From Sporosarcina sp. FSL K6-1522 (lineage in GTDB: Bacteria > Bacillota > Bacilli > Bacillales_A > Planococcaceae), in contig NZ_CP152019.1 in NCBI RefSeq assembly GCF_038622445.1, positions 3,198,501 to 3,262,500 of the forward strand: DNA of 64,000 bases, written 5' to 3'. The notes beneath the pieces were generated by a model. It saw nothing but the letters and a program-made list of their open reading frames with translations. It was not told the DNA's origin and ran no database searches. This document shows positions 27,197-36,528 of the stretch, piece by piece. The first letter of the stretch is position 1. Each line of letters begins with the position of its first letter. The position numbers were made by a program, and so were the translations under genes.

Positions 27197-27766
27197 ATGA
27201 GTGCATCTAGTTCAAAATTACGAATGATGATCTTATCAGCATTATTCGCGGCAATTATTGGGATCTTAGCACAAATGACAATCCCATTACCGCTTGTACC
27301 TATCACAGGACAAACGCTAGCCATCGGGCTTGCGGCCACTATTTTAGGTGCACGTTATGGAACATTATCCGTTATCATTTACCTATGTATGGGCGCAATC
27401 GGTATGCCCGTATTCGCACAAATGTCTGCTGGATTCGGCATTCTGGTTGGGCCTACGGGCGGCTATTTAGTCGGATTTATTCCCACAGCCTTGGTCATTG
27501 GCTATTTTCTTGAAAAGACAAGCTTCACACTAAAAAATGCAATCATCGCCAATATCATTGGTATGTTTATTGCGTTAATTTTTGGGACAGTTTGGTTAAA
27601 AATAATTGCCAATATCACATGGTCTGCGGCATTTATAGGTGGATTTGCACCGTTTCTAATCGGAGGTATCCTCAAAGCATTGATAGCCGCATGGGCCGGT
27701 ATCGCTGTTCGTAATCGTTTGAAGTCAACAAATTCGCTAACTGCATGGAGTACTAACGCAAAATAA
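27197..27766 (+). CDS. bioY: Biotin ECF transporter S component BioY
   Basis: 189 aa with six predicted helices and the family motifs GQTLAIGLAATILGARYG, GMPVFA, FGILVGPTGGYLVGF. BioY binds biotin in the membrane and works with a shared energy-coupling module (EcfA, EcfA', EcfT), which is not encoded here. ATG after AAGGAGAG. Monocistronic, with a BirA-like operator upstream and a terminator downstream, consistent with biotin-repressed uptake. Confidence 0.93.
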   Translation: MSASSSKLRMMILSALFAAIIGILAQMTIPLPLVPITGQTLAIGLAATILGARYGTLSVIIYLCMGAIGMPVFAQMSAGFGILVGPTGGYLVGFIPTALVIGYFLEKTSFTLKNAIIANIIGMFIALIFGTVWLKIIANITWSAAFIGGFAPFLIGGILKALIAAWAGIAVRNRLKSTNSLTAWSTNAK

Positions 27767-27772
27767 TCGTAA

Positions 27773-27811
27773 ATAAGAGGCATCCCTATCAACGTATGGG
27801 ACGCCTCTTAT
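27773..27811 (+). terminator. Terminator of bioY
   Basis: ATAAGAGGC-TCCC pairs with GGGA-GCCTCTTAT (one mismatch) around an 11-base loop, starting 6 bases after the bioY stop. Confidence 0.85.
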
Positions 27812-27879
27812 CTATCGCATTTATTTACATGATTGGATACAAGTTGCTATTCACTAATTCATAATTTCACCGTCATCAC

Positions 27880-30360
27880 TCACGAATAAAGCCTATAACT
27901 ATTTCGCCCCTCTGCCTTCGCCCTATACAAAGCCCGATCCGCATATTTCATCAATTCCCCACCTGTTTTCCCGTCTTTCGGATAAAAGGCAATCCCTAAA
28001 CTTGCAGTCATTTTACATAACATCTGATGCATACGCTTAGCGTCTTGAAGTGAGTTGATAATGCGATTGGCGATATGGACGGCATCTTGTTCTTCTTGTA
28101 TTTCGGGAATTAAAATGGTAAATTCATCTCCGCCTTGCCTTGCAAAGATGGTATTTTCATGAAGACATTCTTGAACGATTCGAGCAAAGCATTTGAGGAT
28201 TTCGTCCCCTACATCGTGACCAAACGAGTCGTTAATCTGCTTAAACTCATCCATATCTATAAAGATAACGGCCATTTTTCGCTCATATCGCTTCGCTTCT
28301 TCTAAGGATTTCTCTAATTCCTTCAAAAAAAGTCGACGGTTCGGTAAATCCGTTAACGTATCGTGGTAAGCCATATATGTCAACTTCTCTTCACTACGTC
28401 GCAGCGCTTCTTCTACCTGTTTTCTTTCGGTAACATCTGTGCGTATCGAGACATACTGATAAGGGATTCCCTTGTCATTTAGGAAAGGAACGACCGTCGT
28501 GTGTACCCAGTAAAAACTACCGTCTTTTGCTTTATTGCGAATTTCGCCTCTCCAAGTTTTACCTTGACCAATCGCTTTCCACATCCCTTTGAAAAACGCT
28601 TTGGGATGGTAACCAGAGTTTAAAATTTTATGATCCTGCCCCATTAATTCAGCTCTTGTGTACTTCGATATTTCACAGAATTTATCATTGACAAATTGAA
28701 TAATGCCTGTACGATTGGTAATAGCGACGATGGAAGATTCGTTTAACGCAAAGTTCACATCTTTAAGCTCCTTCGTCGATTTTTCGAATATTCGTTCAGC
28801 TTCTTTTCTTTTTGTCTCATCGCTAAATAATGCTAAAACCGCTGGGCTTCCATCGTAATTAATGGAGACCGTTGCCATTTCAATATCAATCACTTTTCCG
28901 TCACGTAATGTGAGGTTCATTTCAGTGATGGGCAACTCTTTTCCCATTTCCGCTTCCGATAATGCCTGTTCGGCAAGTTTAGGAAAATCAGCAAGTGAAA
29001 AACTATCGATCGATTTCTCCTCTTCTCGAAGAATTTTCAACGCAGCTGGATTCGCATACAGCATACGCCCATCACGATAAATCGCAACCCCAGTTAAGGA
29101 ATACTCCGCGATTTTTTGAAAACGCTCTTCACTTTCGATTCTTTCGGTAATATCCACACAAGAAGCAATCACCTCAACGACTTGCCCCGCTCTTAGGATG
29201 GGACGTAAAGAGGCAAAATACGAAACACCATTGAGCTGCCCTTCGTAACTAATATCCTCTTGCCCTTGCCACGCCTTACGATAATAAGTGGATTTTCTTT
29301 CCGCTTCTTGATACGGCAACACTTCATAAAGCTCTTTTCCAAGAAGTTTTTGTGGGGTAAGCCCTATTTTATAGAGCAATTCTCCATCACAAAGTGTATG
29401 TATGAACTTTCCATTTCGTTCGGTAAATTTTAAAATCATCCCTTGTTGCTGTCTTACGGTCTCTTGCAATTCTTGACGTGCATTTTCCAATGCCACTTCC
29501 AACCACTTTTTTCTGCTAGCCTCTTGTGGAATTTCCTCTTGCTTAGCGGTTTTTTCGATGTTAGCAAAGTTTTGGACAAGCTCTTCTGGCAATACGGGTT
29601 TGCTATACAAATAGCCTTGCGCCTTATTGCACAAATGCTGTTGAAGAAAAAACAATTGCTCTTTTGTTTCTACTCCTTCAGCCACAACGTCAAGGTTCAG
29701 TTGGTGCGCCATCGCAATGATTGCTTTCACAATCGTGGCATCCTTCGTATCAGGTGTACAAGCTCGAACAAAGGACTGGTCTATTTTAATTTCATCAATC
29801 GGAAAATCCTTCAAGTAGTGAAGGGAGCTATATCCCGTTCCAAAATCGTCTAAACTGAGTCGGACACCAATCTGCTTTAATTGTTGTACAATCGGAAGCA
29901 CATGTTGAACATCCATCATCATACTTTCCGTAATTTCAAGCTCTAAGTATTCAGGGGCCAGTTTTGTTTCCACTAAAATCTCTTGAACGACTTGAACTAA
30001 ATCGGGTTGATACAGCTGCAGGGCAGAAAGGTTAACGGCCATAATGAATGGACGAAGCCCTGCTTCTTGCCACATTCGATTTTGCCTGCAAGCCGTTCGT
30101 AACACCCATTCCCCTATTGGCAATATGAGTCCTGTTTCTTCTGCGACAGGAATAAAATCCACTGGAGAAATCATCCCCTTCTCAGGATGCTCCCATCGAA
30201 TTAATGCCTCCACGCCTACTATTTGCCCCGACACCATATCCACTTTAGGTTGATAATAAAGTCGGAGTTCCTCTTTTTCAAGTGCTATGATAAGATCCAT
30301 TTCCAATTGTTTGTTAATATCGTCCGTTGCATCCACTGCTGTAATAACCCTCCATTGCAT
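27880..30360 (-). CDS. Cyclic-di-GMP turnover protein with EAL - PAS - GGDEF order
   Basis: About 826 aa from the ATG at 30360 (GGAAAAGGG upstream); an in-frame ATG at 30474 is less likely. N-terminal EAL phosphodiesterase domain (about 10-250) with the key residues present: EALIRW, NLSALQ, ITESMMM, DDFGTGYSSL, EIKIDQSF and VAEGVE. A coiled linker and three PAS domains follow (the last contains FYWVHTTVVPFLND), then a C-terminal GGDEF cyclase with intact GGDEF and FIDMDEFKQIND. The usual RxxD inhibitory site before GGDEF is absent (HENT). No membrane segment, so cytosolic. Both activities could be functional. The order is reversed relative to the common PAS-GGDEF-EAL form. Confidence 0.9.
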   Translation of the reverse strand: MQWRVITAVDATDDINKQLEMDLIIALEKEELRLYYQPKVDMVSGQIVGVEALIRWEHPEKGMISPVDFIPVAEETGLILPIGEWVLRTACRQNRMWQEAGLRPFIMAVNLSALQLYQPDLVQVVQEILVETKLAPEYLELEITESMMMDVQHVLPIVQQLKQIGVRLSLDDFGTGYSSLHYLKDFPIDEIKIDQSFVRACTPDTKDATIVKAIIAMAHQLNLDVVAEGVETKEQLFFLQQHLCNKAQGYLYSKPVLPEELVQNFANIEKTAKQEEIPQEASRKKWLEVALENARQELQETVRQQQGMILKFTERNGKFIHTLCDGELLYKIGLTPQKLLGKELYEVLPYQEAERKSTYYRKAWQGQEDISYEGQLNGVSYFASLRPILRAGQVVEVIASCVDITERIESEERFQKIAEYSLTGVAIYRDGRMLYANPAALKILREEEKSIDSFSLADFPKLAEQALSEAEMGKELPITEMNLTLRDGKVIDIEMATVSINYDGSPAVLALFSDETKRKEAERIFEKSTKELKDVNFALNESSIVAITNRTGIIQFVNDKFCEISKYTRAELMGQDHKILNSGYHPKAFFKGMWKAIGQGKTWRGEIRNKAKDGSFYWVHTTVVPFLNDKGIPYQYVSIRTDVTERKQVEEALRRSEEKLTYMAYHDTLTDLPNRRLFLKELEKSLEEAKRYERKMAVIFIDMDEFKQINDSFGHDVGDEILKCFARIVQECLHENTIFARQGGDEFTILIPEIQEEQDAVHIANRIINSLQDAKRMHQMLCKMTASLGIAFYPKDGKTGGELMKYADRALYRAKAEGRNSYRLYS

Positions 30361-30723
30361 AAAAGAAGACCCTTTTCCTTTTGTCTTCCACAAAATCCGG
30401 CACAGGCCTTTATCACTATCACGAAATACCTTTATAAAATAGAGTATAGTCCTTTTCTCGATAATATTCGACATTTACGGCTTGATATTTAGCACTCCGT
30501 CTATATACTATATTTCTCGAAATATCACGCAATAGCATGAGCAGATATTGTTTCTTTTAAAACAAAAAAGACTTTCACAATCTAGCGAAAATCTTCTTCC
30601 AAAGCTATAGCCAATGACACCGGGGCGTAATGGACTGTCTTAAATACAAGGCTCTAGTGTACAATAATGACGTTAAAATACCTCAAGAAAATATTACTAA
30701 TTAAAGTCCTTTTCTAACTTGAA

Positions 30724-31308
30724 TTACCTGAATGGCAAACTGAATATATAACCTATATAGAAAAACAACTCGCGTAAGAAGAATGAACTTTTACTCTTCC
30801 ATGTCTTATAAACGGAACTTTGCGTAGGTGATGAGTATGCTTCCATCCCAGTGTGTTTTGCCATTAAAATGGCTCTTTTCATATGCAAAGGATCACTTAC
30901 AATCGTAAAGGTATTGAAGTTCTGCTCAACCGCAATGTCATAAGCGTATTGTAAATTCTCTTCAGTAATTTTAGACTTTGTTTCAATTAGAATATCTTCG
31001 GAATTGATATTGTTCTGAATAGCATAATCCCTTGCAACCTCGGACTCTGCATACTTCTCACCTTTCCCCTCGCCACCCGTAAAAATAATTTTATCGACAT
31101 AATCATTTTCATATAGCCAAATAGCATGATTAATCCGCTCACGTAAAACAGGTGAAGGTTCATCATCCCAAACAGCAGCACCAAGTACCACAGCCACATC
31201 CGTTTTAACGTATTGAACTTTGTCACTAAAAGACCAAATGCTATAGGCTGAATAGCTTGTGAAAATAATAAAAATAACGATTACAGTTAAGACTAATCTT
31301 AATCCCAA
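30724..31308 (-). CDS. DUF218 (YdcF/SanA-like) membrane-anchored protein
   Basis: 194 aa. One N-terminal membrane helix (about 4-25) and a DUF218 domain with VVLGAAVWDDEPSPVLRERI, FTGGEGKGEKYAESEVA, ETKSKITEENL and VSDPLHMKRA. Relatives include SanA and YdcF; suggested roles concern cell-envelope integrity, with no proven reaction. A second hydrophobic stretch lies near the C-terminus. Transcribed alone. Confidence 0.85.
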   Translation of the reverse strand: MGLRLVLTVIVIFIIFTSYSAYSIWSFSDKVQYVKTDVAVVLGAAVWDDEPSPVLRERINHAIWLYENDYVDKIIFTGGEGKGEKYAESEVARDYAIQNNINSEDILIETKSKITEENLQYAYDIAVEQNFNTFTIVSDPLHMKRAILMAKHTGMEAYSSPTQSSVYKTWKSKSSFFLRELFFYIGYIFSLPFR

Positions 31309-31783
31309 TTTTTTGGTCAGTTTAAATCAATCCTTTACAAAATTATACTGGTTGCTAATAATATACTTAATTTAACGATAAGCTACTCATCTAAGATTTT
31401 CATACGTAACATCTGAAGATAAAAGACAGCTATCAATCATCATCTTATTAATCTTAGTGCTATCTTTTCAATGCTTGATCATAAACCAACTCTTTAATAA
31501 TCCTCAAGGTATTTTAATGCCCAATGCGCTTACAAGGTTTTCTTCCCTTGACAAAAATACATAATCCAGACAAACTAAAAGTACGATTAATAAGGATTGG
31601 CTTTACTCGTGGCACTTAGTTCATGCGTAATGCATTCTTCGTAGAGGAACTGACGGCGATTAGTCCATCCGTTCCTTTTTCTATGTCTTCCCATTCTTAT
31701 TATACAAAATAAAAACAGAGCCCATCATAAACATCAGCTCTACTAATATACACTACCTTTAGAAAACGAAGGGATGAAAAATA
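31309..31783. other. Intergenic stretch with two weak terminator-like hairpins
   Basis: No gene seen. Imperfect inverted repeats at about 31423-31470 (AAAAGACAGC with GTGCTATCTTTT) and 31645-31680 (GGAAC...GTTCC followed by TTTTT on the plus strand). Their owners are unclear. Confidence 0.4.
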
Positions 31784-32212
31784 ATGAGTGAATATACATT
31801 TAAAGGATTTAGTTGGTCAGAATTGGCTGAATGCTGGGGATTAGAGGTAAAGGAACAACCATTTATCGTAGATACAAATGATGGAGAAACGCTTAACCTC
31901 GGAAATACTTCCGAAAAGATTGAGAAAATGTATCATATTAATGGAACAACTATGAAAATAACGTTAACCAACGAGGAAGAAGTGCAAGCGGAGAAAATTA
32001 AACAATTCATTTGGTCAAATATTACAGATGGACATGGTGAATTTAAAAACCCTCAAATACGAATAGATATACATAACTTTTTAAAAGCACTAATCACCGA
32101 ATCAAAAAAACTAGACTATAACGCACCCGTCTTCGAAGGTTTGTTAAATATCGAAAATGATCATACATTAGCGTCTTGGATTACTTTAAATTTAGAAAAG
32201 TTGTGGACATAA
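31784..32212 (+). CDS. Hypothetical protein, 142 aa
   Basis: Soluble, acidic, no signal peptide. AAGGGATG precedes the ATG. Parts such as FSWSELAECWGLEV and the helical C-terminus are like small immunity-type or cytosolic proteins, but I do not recognise a family. It stands alone between non-coding stretches. Confidence 0.6.
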   Translation: MSEYTFKGFSWSELAECWGLEVKEQPFIVDTNDGETLNLGNTSEKIEKMYHINGTTMKITLTNEEEVQAEKIKQFIWSNITDGHGEFKNPQIRIDIHNFLKALITESKKLDYNAPVFEGLLNIENDHTLASWITLNLEKLWT

Positions 32213-32429
32213 GCTAACGCACAATTCAAAGACATTATGTAGTAGCTTGCTAAATTATTTATAGTTAACCACTTTAATTTATCTACTATTACAACATCCG
32301 AAAACTCCTTAGTTCCAATTAAACTTTATCCGCTTCACGGTTCAAGTTTGTCATGATCCGTCATGCCATTCACGTGCCACTAGCTTATATGTTAAAATAT
32401 AGAAAACCGGCCCCAAAGGAGGAGATTAT

Positions 32430-32756
32430 ATGCCTATCTACAATAAGCTTGTGCGTGACCTGATTCCTGACATTATCAAAAAGGACAGTAAAACTTGTGT
32501 CACCTATAGATTGGATGACTCACAATACATAACAGAAGTGAACAAGAAGATGCATGAGGAATTGGTGGAATACGAGGAAACTATCACCCCGAACGATGCA
32601 GTTGAAGAACTGGCTGATTTGCTGGAATTGATTCACGCAGCGGCGAAGTTTCACGGGGTGACGGTGGAAGAGCTAGAAGCAGTGCGTGCGGAGAAAGCGG
32701 CTAAACGGGGTGGCTTCGGGGAGCGGATCTTTTTAGTGGAAGTAGAAGATAACTAA
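32430..32756 (+). CDS. MazG-like nucleotide pyrophosphohydrolase
   Basis: 108 aa, all-alpha NTP-PPase superfamily. Begins IYNKLVRDLIPDII, typical of the small PRA-PH-like group, with metal-binding acidic motifs EELVEYEE and ELADLLELIHA. Likely hydrolyses a nucleoside triphosphate or related nucleotide to the monophosphate (house-cleaning). Strong AAAGGAGGAG site. Followed directly by a helicase fragment. Confidence 0.85.
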   Translation: MPIYNKLVRDLIPDIIKKDSKTCVTYRLDDSQYITEVNKKMHEELVEYEETITPNDAVEELADLLELIHAAAKFHGVTVEELEAVRAEKAAKRGGFGERIFLVEVEDN

Positions 32757-32785
32757 ATTACGGTTAATTACTCAGAATTTGCTCG

Positions 32786-32920
32786 ATGACAGCATTTCTT
32801 ATAAAATCCGGCGTGAAGGAAGTGTTACCAGCCTTACGGGAAGCCGCCATGCGTAAGGTTGACATTAAAATACTGACTGATGACTATTTGTCCATCCCCC
32901 AACCGGATGCGGATGATGGA
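32786..32920 (+). pseudogene. Fragment of a PLD-domain DEAD/DEAH helicase
   Basis: TAFLIKSGVKEVLPALREAA and VDIKILTDDYLSI match the N-terminal phospholipase-D-like domain found in a group of superfamily II helicases. After about residue 45 the similarity ends (DADDGKWGT...), and the frame runs into the convergent gene. No upstream site fits the missing front. A second fragment of the same type of helicase lies at 48901-49060. Confidence 0.65.
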
Positions 32921-32996
32921 AAGTGGGGCACTTCCTTTCCCGCCTACAATCATATTGAAAAACTACTTTCCCGTCTTTTTGTAATATCAAGAACAA

Positions 32997-34100
32997 TTAT
33001 TTCGATTTAATCCCCGCACCACAAAGCGGAATCACTATTTTTTCTTCTAGCCCTTTCGAATACTTGAGATAGCCGGCATAGTTTACGGCTGATGTCACTT
33101 CCACGTAAAATCCTTTTGCACTTAGTTCAGCGCGCGCACTTACAATCTCCCCTTCTTCAATCGCCATAAATGTCCCATTGGTATTGCGGACCGCTTCCAA
33201 AATTTGTTTAGAACGCGCCGGCGCTGCAATCGCTATCCCTTCCGCTAACGTTCCGCTATTCGCAACAGCTTGTGCAGATGTATCTCCAGCTTGGTAAGCA
33301 TTTGCAAGTGGCGCACAATTCGTGGCTTGAATGGCAACGATTTTTGGCATTTTTTCAATCAATCCATTTTTCAATAACTCATTAAAGCCATAATATGCAC
33401 CTAAAAGAAGCGTGCCGTTTCCAACGGGGATGATTAACGTGTCAGGGGCGCCTTTTAGTTGTTCATAAATTTCATAGGCATATGTTTTCGTACCTTCATA
33501 GAAGTAAGGATTATATACATGGCTGGCGTAAAAAACATTTTCTTCCTCTACCGCTCGTTGGGCTGCGGCGGCAATGTCTTCTCGCGTCCCGTGAATTTGT
33601 TTAATGGTTGCACCGTGTGCTTTGACTTGCGCAATCTTTTTTGGTGAAGTTTCATCGCTCAAATAGATATCACACGCGATGTTGCAACGTGCCGCATAAG
33701 CTGCAATTGCCGTTCCAGCATTCCCACTGCTATCCGCAATGACTTTGGAAACGCCTAATTCCTGCGCTTTCGTCATTAACACAGCGGCTCCTCGATCTTT
33801 AAAGGATAAGGTCGGCATCATATATTCCACTTTGACATAGGTATTAGGTTCTTGAGGGTCCAGCACAATGAGAGGCGTTTGCCCTTCTCCCATTGTGACC
33901 TGTTCCCATGTCTTAGAATCTTTGGTGAATGGCATCGTTTCCACATAACGCCATAACGAGTTCGGATAGTTATTCCAAGCCGTTATATCAATAGTTGGCG
34001 CCACTTTCACTAAATCAAAAACGCCACCACACGCGCATCGCCATAAAGTTGGTGTGATCGTATATTCTTTCTCACAATCATTGCAGCGGTATCGTTCCAT
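32997..34100 (-). CDS. Threonine synthase-like PLP enzyme
   Basis: 367 aa from the ATG at 34100 (GGAGGGGGAT upstream). N-terminal zinc-ribbon-like CNDCEKEY...CACGG, then a fold-type II PLP domain: PLP lysine in LSFKDRGA, SSGNAGTAIAAYAA, phosphate loop GNGTLLLG, and C-terminal PLCGAGIK. Threonine synthase converts O-phosphohomoserine to threonine, but no homoserine genes are nearby and the protein may instead act on another amino acid. The WYL regulator lies immediately upstream, in the same direction. Confidence 0.82.
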   Translation of the reverse strand: MERYRCNDCEKEYTITPTLWRCACGGVFDLVKVAPTIDITAWNNYPNSLWRYVETMPFTKDSKTWEQVTMGEGQTPLIVLDPQEPNTYVKVEYMMPTLSFKDRGAAVLMTKAQELGVSKVIADSSGNAGTAIAAYAARCNIACDIYLSDETSPKKIAQVKAHGATIKQIHGTREDIAAAAQRAVEEENVFYASHVYNPYFYEGTKTYAYEIYEQLKGAPDTLIIPVGNGTLLLGAYYGFNELLKNGLIEKMPKIVAIQATNCAPLANAYQAGDTSAQAVANSGTLAEGIAIAAPARSKQILEAVRNTNGTFMAIEEGEIVSARAELSAKGFYVEVTSAVNYAGYLKYSKGLEEKIVIPLCGAGIKSK

Positions 34101-34157
34101 TTTTTCATCCCCCTCCAACTATGTTTTTCTCTTCATGATCGTTTTAAGCCCCACTGC

Positions 34158-35120
34158 TTATGGGAAGAATAAAGATAGTCTCTTTTGTAAACCTTCCACT
34201 ACTTGTTCTGGCATTTCCTTGACCTTGATATCCTCGCCTAAGAAAAGGAGCCAATTTGTGATTTCGCTCAATTCTTCGGGATGCTGCACATTGATAAACG
34301 TCTTTAGGATGGCGGTCGTTTGAAAAGGATTCGTATAGGAAATGGAAACGGTTAATGGATGGTGCTTTTTGAACTGGGCAATCGCCTGTGGACCAAGTTC
34401 AATGACCAAATTGATTGCTTCTTCCTGCTTACTCAGTTGTTCTACTATCCTTTTCTTATTCAATCGTTTTTTCACAGGATCTAGTTGGACATCAGCAAGA
34501 TGGTCTACAGGAAAAATCCGCCTCTGTTCACCCTTTACATCAAAGCCTTCAATGAACCAAAAACCTTTTTCATGGTACAAATGCAAGAGATAAATTTGAT
34601 AACACTTTACATCCTTCCCTTCATTCACGGTAATCAATAAATGGCGATCCATTAGAAGGAGTTGAATAAGTTTTTCTAACATGGGATGTGGAAGGTCTGA
34701 CAAATCCAGTAGGTCAGGATTCGCAGGATTGGTTCCTTCAAAAAGCAGGAGTTGATTTAACAGTACAAGGTCATCTTGTTGGTTTTCAGAGATGAGTCCT
34801 AGTAATTTTTCAGCTAACGATTGGCGACTCTGTAAATAAGGGAGTTGGTTATTTCTTGTGGCCATAAAAGCGATAAAAAGCGCTTTGACCTCGGTATCAG
34901 TAAAGCGAACGGCTGGGAGAACCGAATTGTTCATGACAAAATAACCGCCAGCCCTTCCGACTTCAGCGACAAGGGGCATTCCCATCGATTCAATTTCTCG
35001 GATATCCCGAATGGCGGTTGAACGAGAAACGGTAAATTCCTGCATGATTTCAGAAATTGTGAAGTGGGCACGATTGTTGATATACCGCATGATGACATTA
35101 ATACGTTCAACTTTTTTCAT
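34158..35120 (-). CDS. WYL-domain transcriptional regulator (YafY type)
   Basis: 320 aa. N-terminal HTH_11 winged helix (ISEIMQEFTVSRSTAIRDIREIESMGMPL, about 20-55) and a WYL domain around 150-225 (KGFWFIEGFDVKGEQRRIFPVDHL), then a WCX-like C-terminal part. WYL domains bind nucleotide or nucleic-acid ligands. Divergent from the GyrI-like gene 110 bases away, which it probably controls; pairs of YafY-type regulator and GyrI-like protein are common in bacilli. ATG after AGGAGG. Confidence 0.9.
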   Translation of the reverse strand: MKKVERINVIMRYINNRAHFTISEIMQEFTVSRSTAIRDIREIESMGMPLVAEVGRAGGYFVMNNSVLPAVRFTDTEVKALFIAFMATRNNQLPYLQSRQSLAEKLLGLISENQQDDLVLLNQLLLFEGTNPANPDLLDLSDLPHPMLEKLIQLLLMDRHLLITVNEGKDVKCYQIYLLHLYHEKGFWFIEGFDVKGEQRRIFPVDHLADVQLDPVKKRLNKKRIVEQLSKQEEAINLVIELGPQAIAQFKKHHPLTVSISYTNPFQTTAILKTFINVQHPEELSEITNWLLFLGEDIKVKEMPEQVVEGLQKRLSLFFP

Positions 35121-35230
35121 CGGGACCTCCTAAACAGGTTCATTTTTTGACACGTTTTATCGTTATTATAAACCCATCGAGTGAAAAGACAATTCATTTG
35201 ATTAATTTTTGAAAAAGGAAGGTTTTAAAT

Positions 35231-35710
35231 ATGGCAGATTATACAATCGAAGAAAAAGATGGCTTTACGGTTTTAGGGTTTGGGACTGAACTGAAGAGCG
35301 ATTACACAGACTTTGCGGGCATAACACAGGAAAAGGCTGACTTTTGGCAATCCGTAAACCAAGACGGAACACTTGACCGTTTAAAAGCCGTTGCGACAAA
35401 TGACAACATTTTTGCGGTGAATGAAGCGGTAAATAATAAGATGATGCATTATGCCGGTGTCATGACAAATGAAACATTACCGGAAGCGTCCAGAGTCATC
35501 CAATTTCCGAAGGGTGAATATGTAATCGTGAAAGGCGAAGCAAAAACGGCTGAGGAATTGAGTAACATGTTAACGGGGATCGCTTTTGGTCAAGTCTTGC
35601 CAGAAGCAACGGATGTTGCCTATGTTGGCGGGCCGAATACAACGGTTGAAATGGGAGAACGAAACGGCTTCGTTTTTGGTGAAATGTGGATTCCTGTTGT
35701 GAGGAAGTAA
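35231..35710 (+). CDS. GyrI-like / AraC effector-binding domain protein
   Basis: 159 aa. Whole-length GyrI-like small-molecule binding fold (EEKDGFTVLGFGTEL at the start, FPKGEYVIVKGEA in the middle, MGERNGFVFGEMWIPV at the end). No DNA-binding domain. Such proteins bind or hydrolyse drug-like ligands. Site GGAAGG. Divergently paired with the WYL regulator. Confidence 0.88.
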   Translation: MADYTIEEKDGFTVLGFGTELKSDYTDFAGITQEKADFWQSVNQDGTLDRLKAVATNDNIFAVNEAVNNKMMHYAGVMTNETLPEASRVIQFPKGEYVIVKGEAKTAEELSNMLTGIAFGQVLPEATDVAYVGGPNTTVEMGERNGFVFGEMWIPVVRK

Positions 35711-35829
35711 GAAATCGATTATGCAGCGTCCAGTGCGCCAAAAGTTTGCTTTCTAATATGATTAATAATTGTATGATGATTTTACAGAATGAATAACCAC
35801 AATACTCTAAACGTAAATAGGAGGACTCC

Positions 35830-36225
35830 ATGGGACGATTAATTCATTTCGAAATTCACGTAGATGATATGGAGCGAGCAAAACAGTTTTATGGTGAAGT
35901 ATTTGGATGGTCATTTCAAGATTGGAGTGATTATGCGGGAATGCCTTATTTCGGTGCCGTTACAGGTGATGACAAAGAACTTGGAATCAACGGAGCCTTG
36001 ATGCAACGACAAAGTGCACCACCCGAAGTAGGACAAGCTTTAAATGGATTTGCTTGTACAATGGGTGTGGAAAATTACGACGTAACGGAAGAGAAGATTT
36101 TAGCGAATGGCGGTACCGTCGCCAAGCCTAAACATCCCCTTCCCGGCATGGCGTGGCAAGGATATTATCTAGACTCAGAAGGCAATATTTTTGGAATCCA
36201 TCAACCAGATGACAATGCCAAATAG
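35830..36225 (+). CDS. VOC (glyoxalase/bleomycin-resistance) family protein
   Basis: 131 aa. Two beta-alpha-beta-beta-beta modules with likely metal ligands in HFEIHVDDMERAKQFYGEVFGW and YYLDSEGNIFGIHQP. Substrate unknown. Site AGGAGG. Lies 119 bases after the GyrI-like gene and ends in a clear terminator, so it may be in the same transcript. Confidence 0.9.
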   Translation: MGRLIHFEIHVDDMERAKQFYGEVFGWSFQDWSDYAGMPYFGAVTGDDKELGINGALMQRQSAPPEVGQALNGFACTMGVENYDVTEEKILANGGTVAKPKHPLPGMAWQGYYLDSEGNIFGIHQPDDNAK

Positions 36226-36240
36226 GGTTAAAAAGAGGGT

Positions 36241-36272
36241 GGACACAGAAATCGATTCTGATTTCTGTGTCC
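36241..36272 (+). terminator. Terminator behind the VOC gene
   Basis: 13-bp perfect stem GGACACAGAAATC / GATTTCTGTGTCC with a 6-base loop, followed by CCTTTT. Confidence 0.9.
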
Positions 36273-36528
36273 GTCCTTTTCCCCTAGTCGGCACTTAACA
36301 GAAGTTTTAATGACGAGTGATAAGCATTTATTATAAAAGAGATAGGCAGCTAATTATTCATTAAACGATCATGATAGTCAACTACATATCCTGGAAGAAA
36401 TATAGCTCTTTCCCGAAACCTGTGCTTGACTAGGAGCCATACTCAACCCGATCCATATTACACTCCAGTAAAATGGTTTCTTTCATCTGCTCAAAATCAA
36501 CCTATATACTGCGGCAAGTTTAGTAGTC

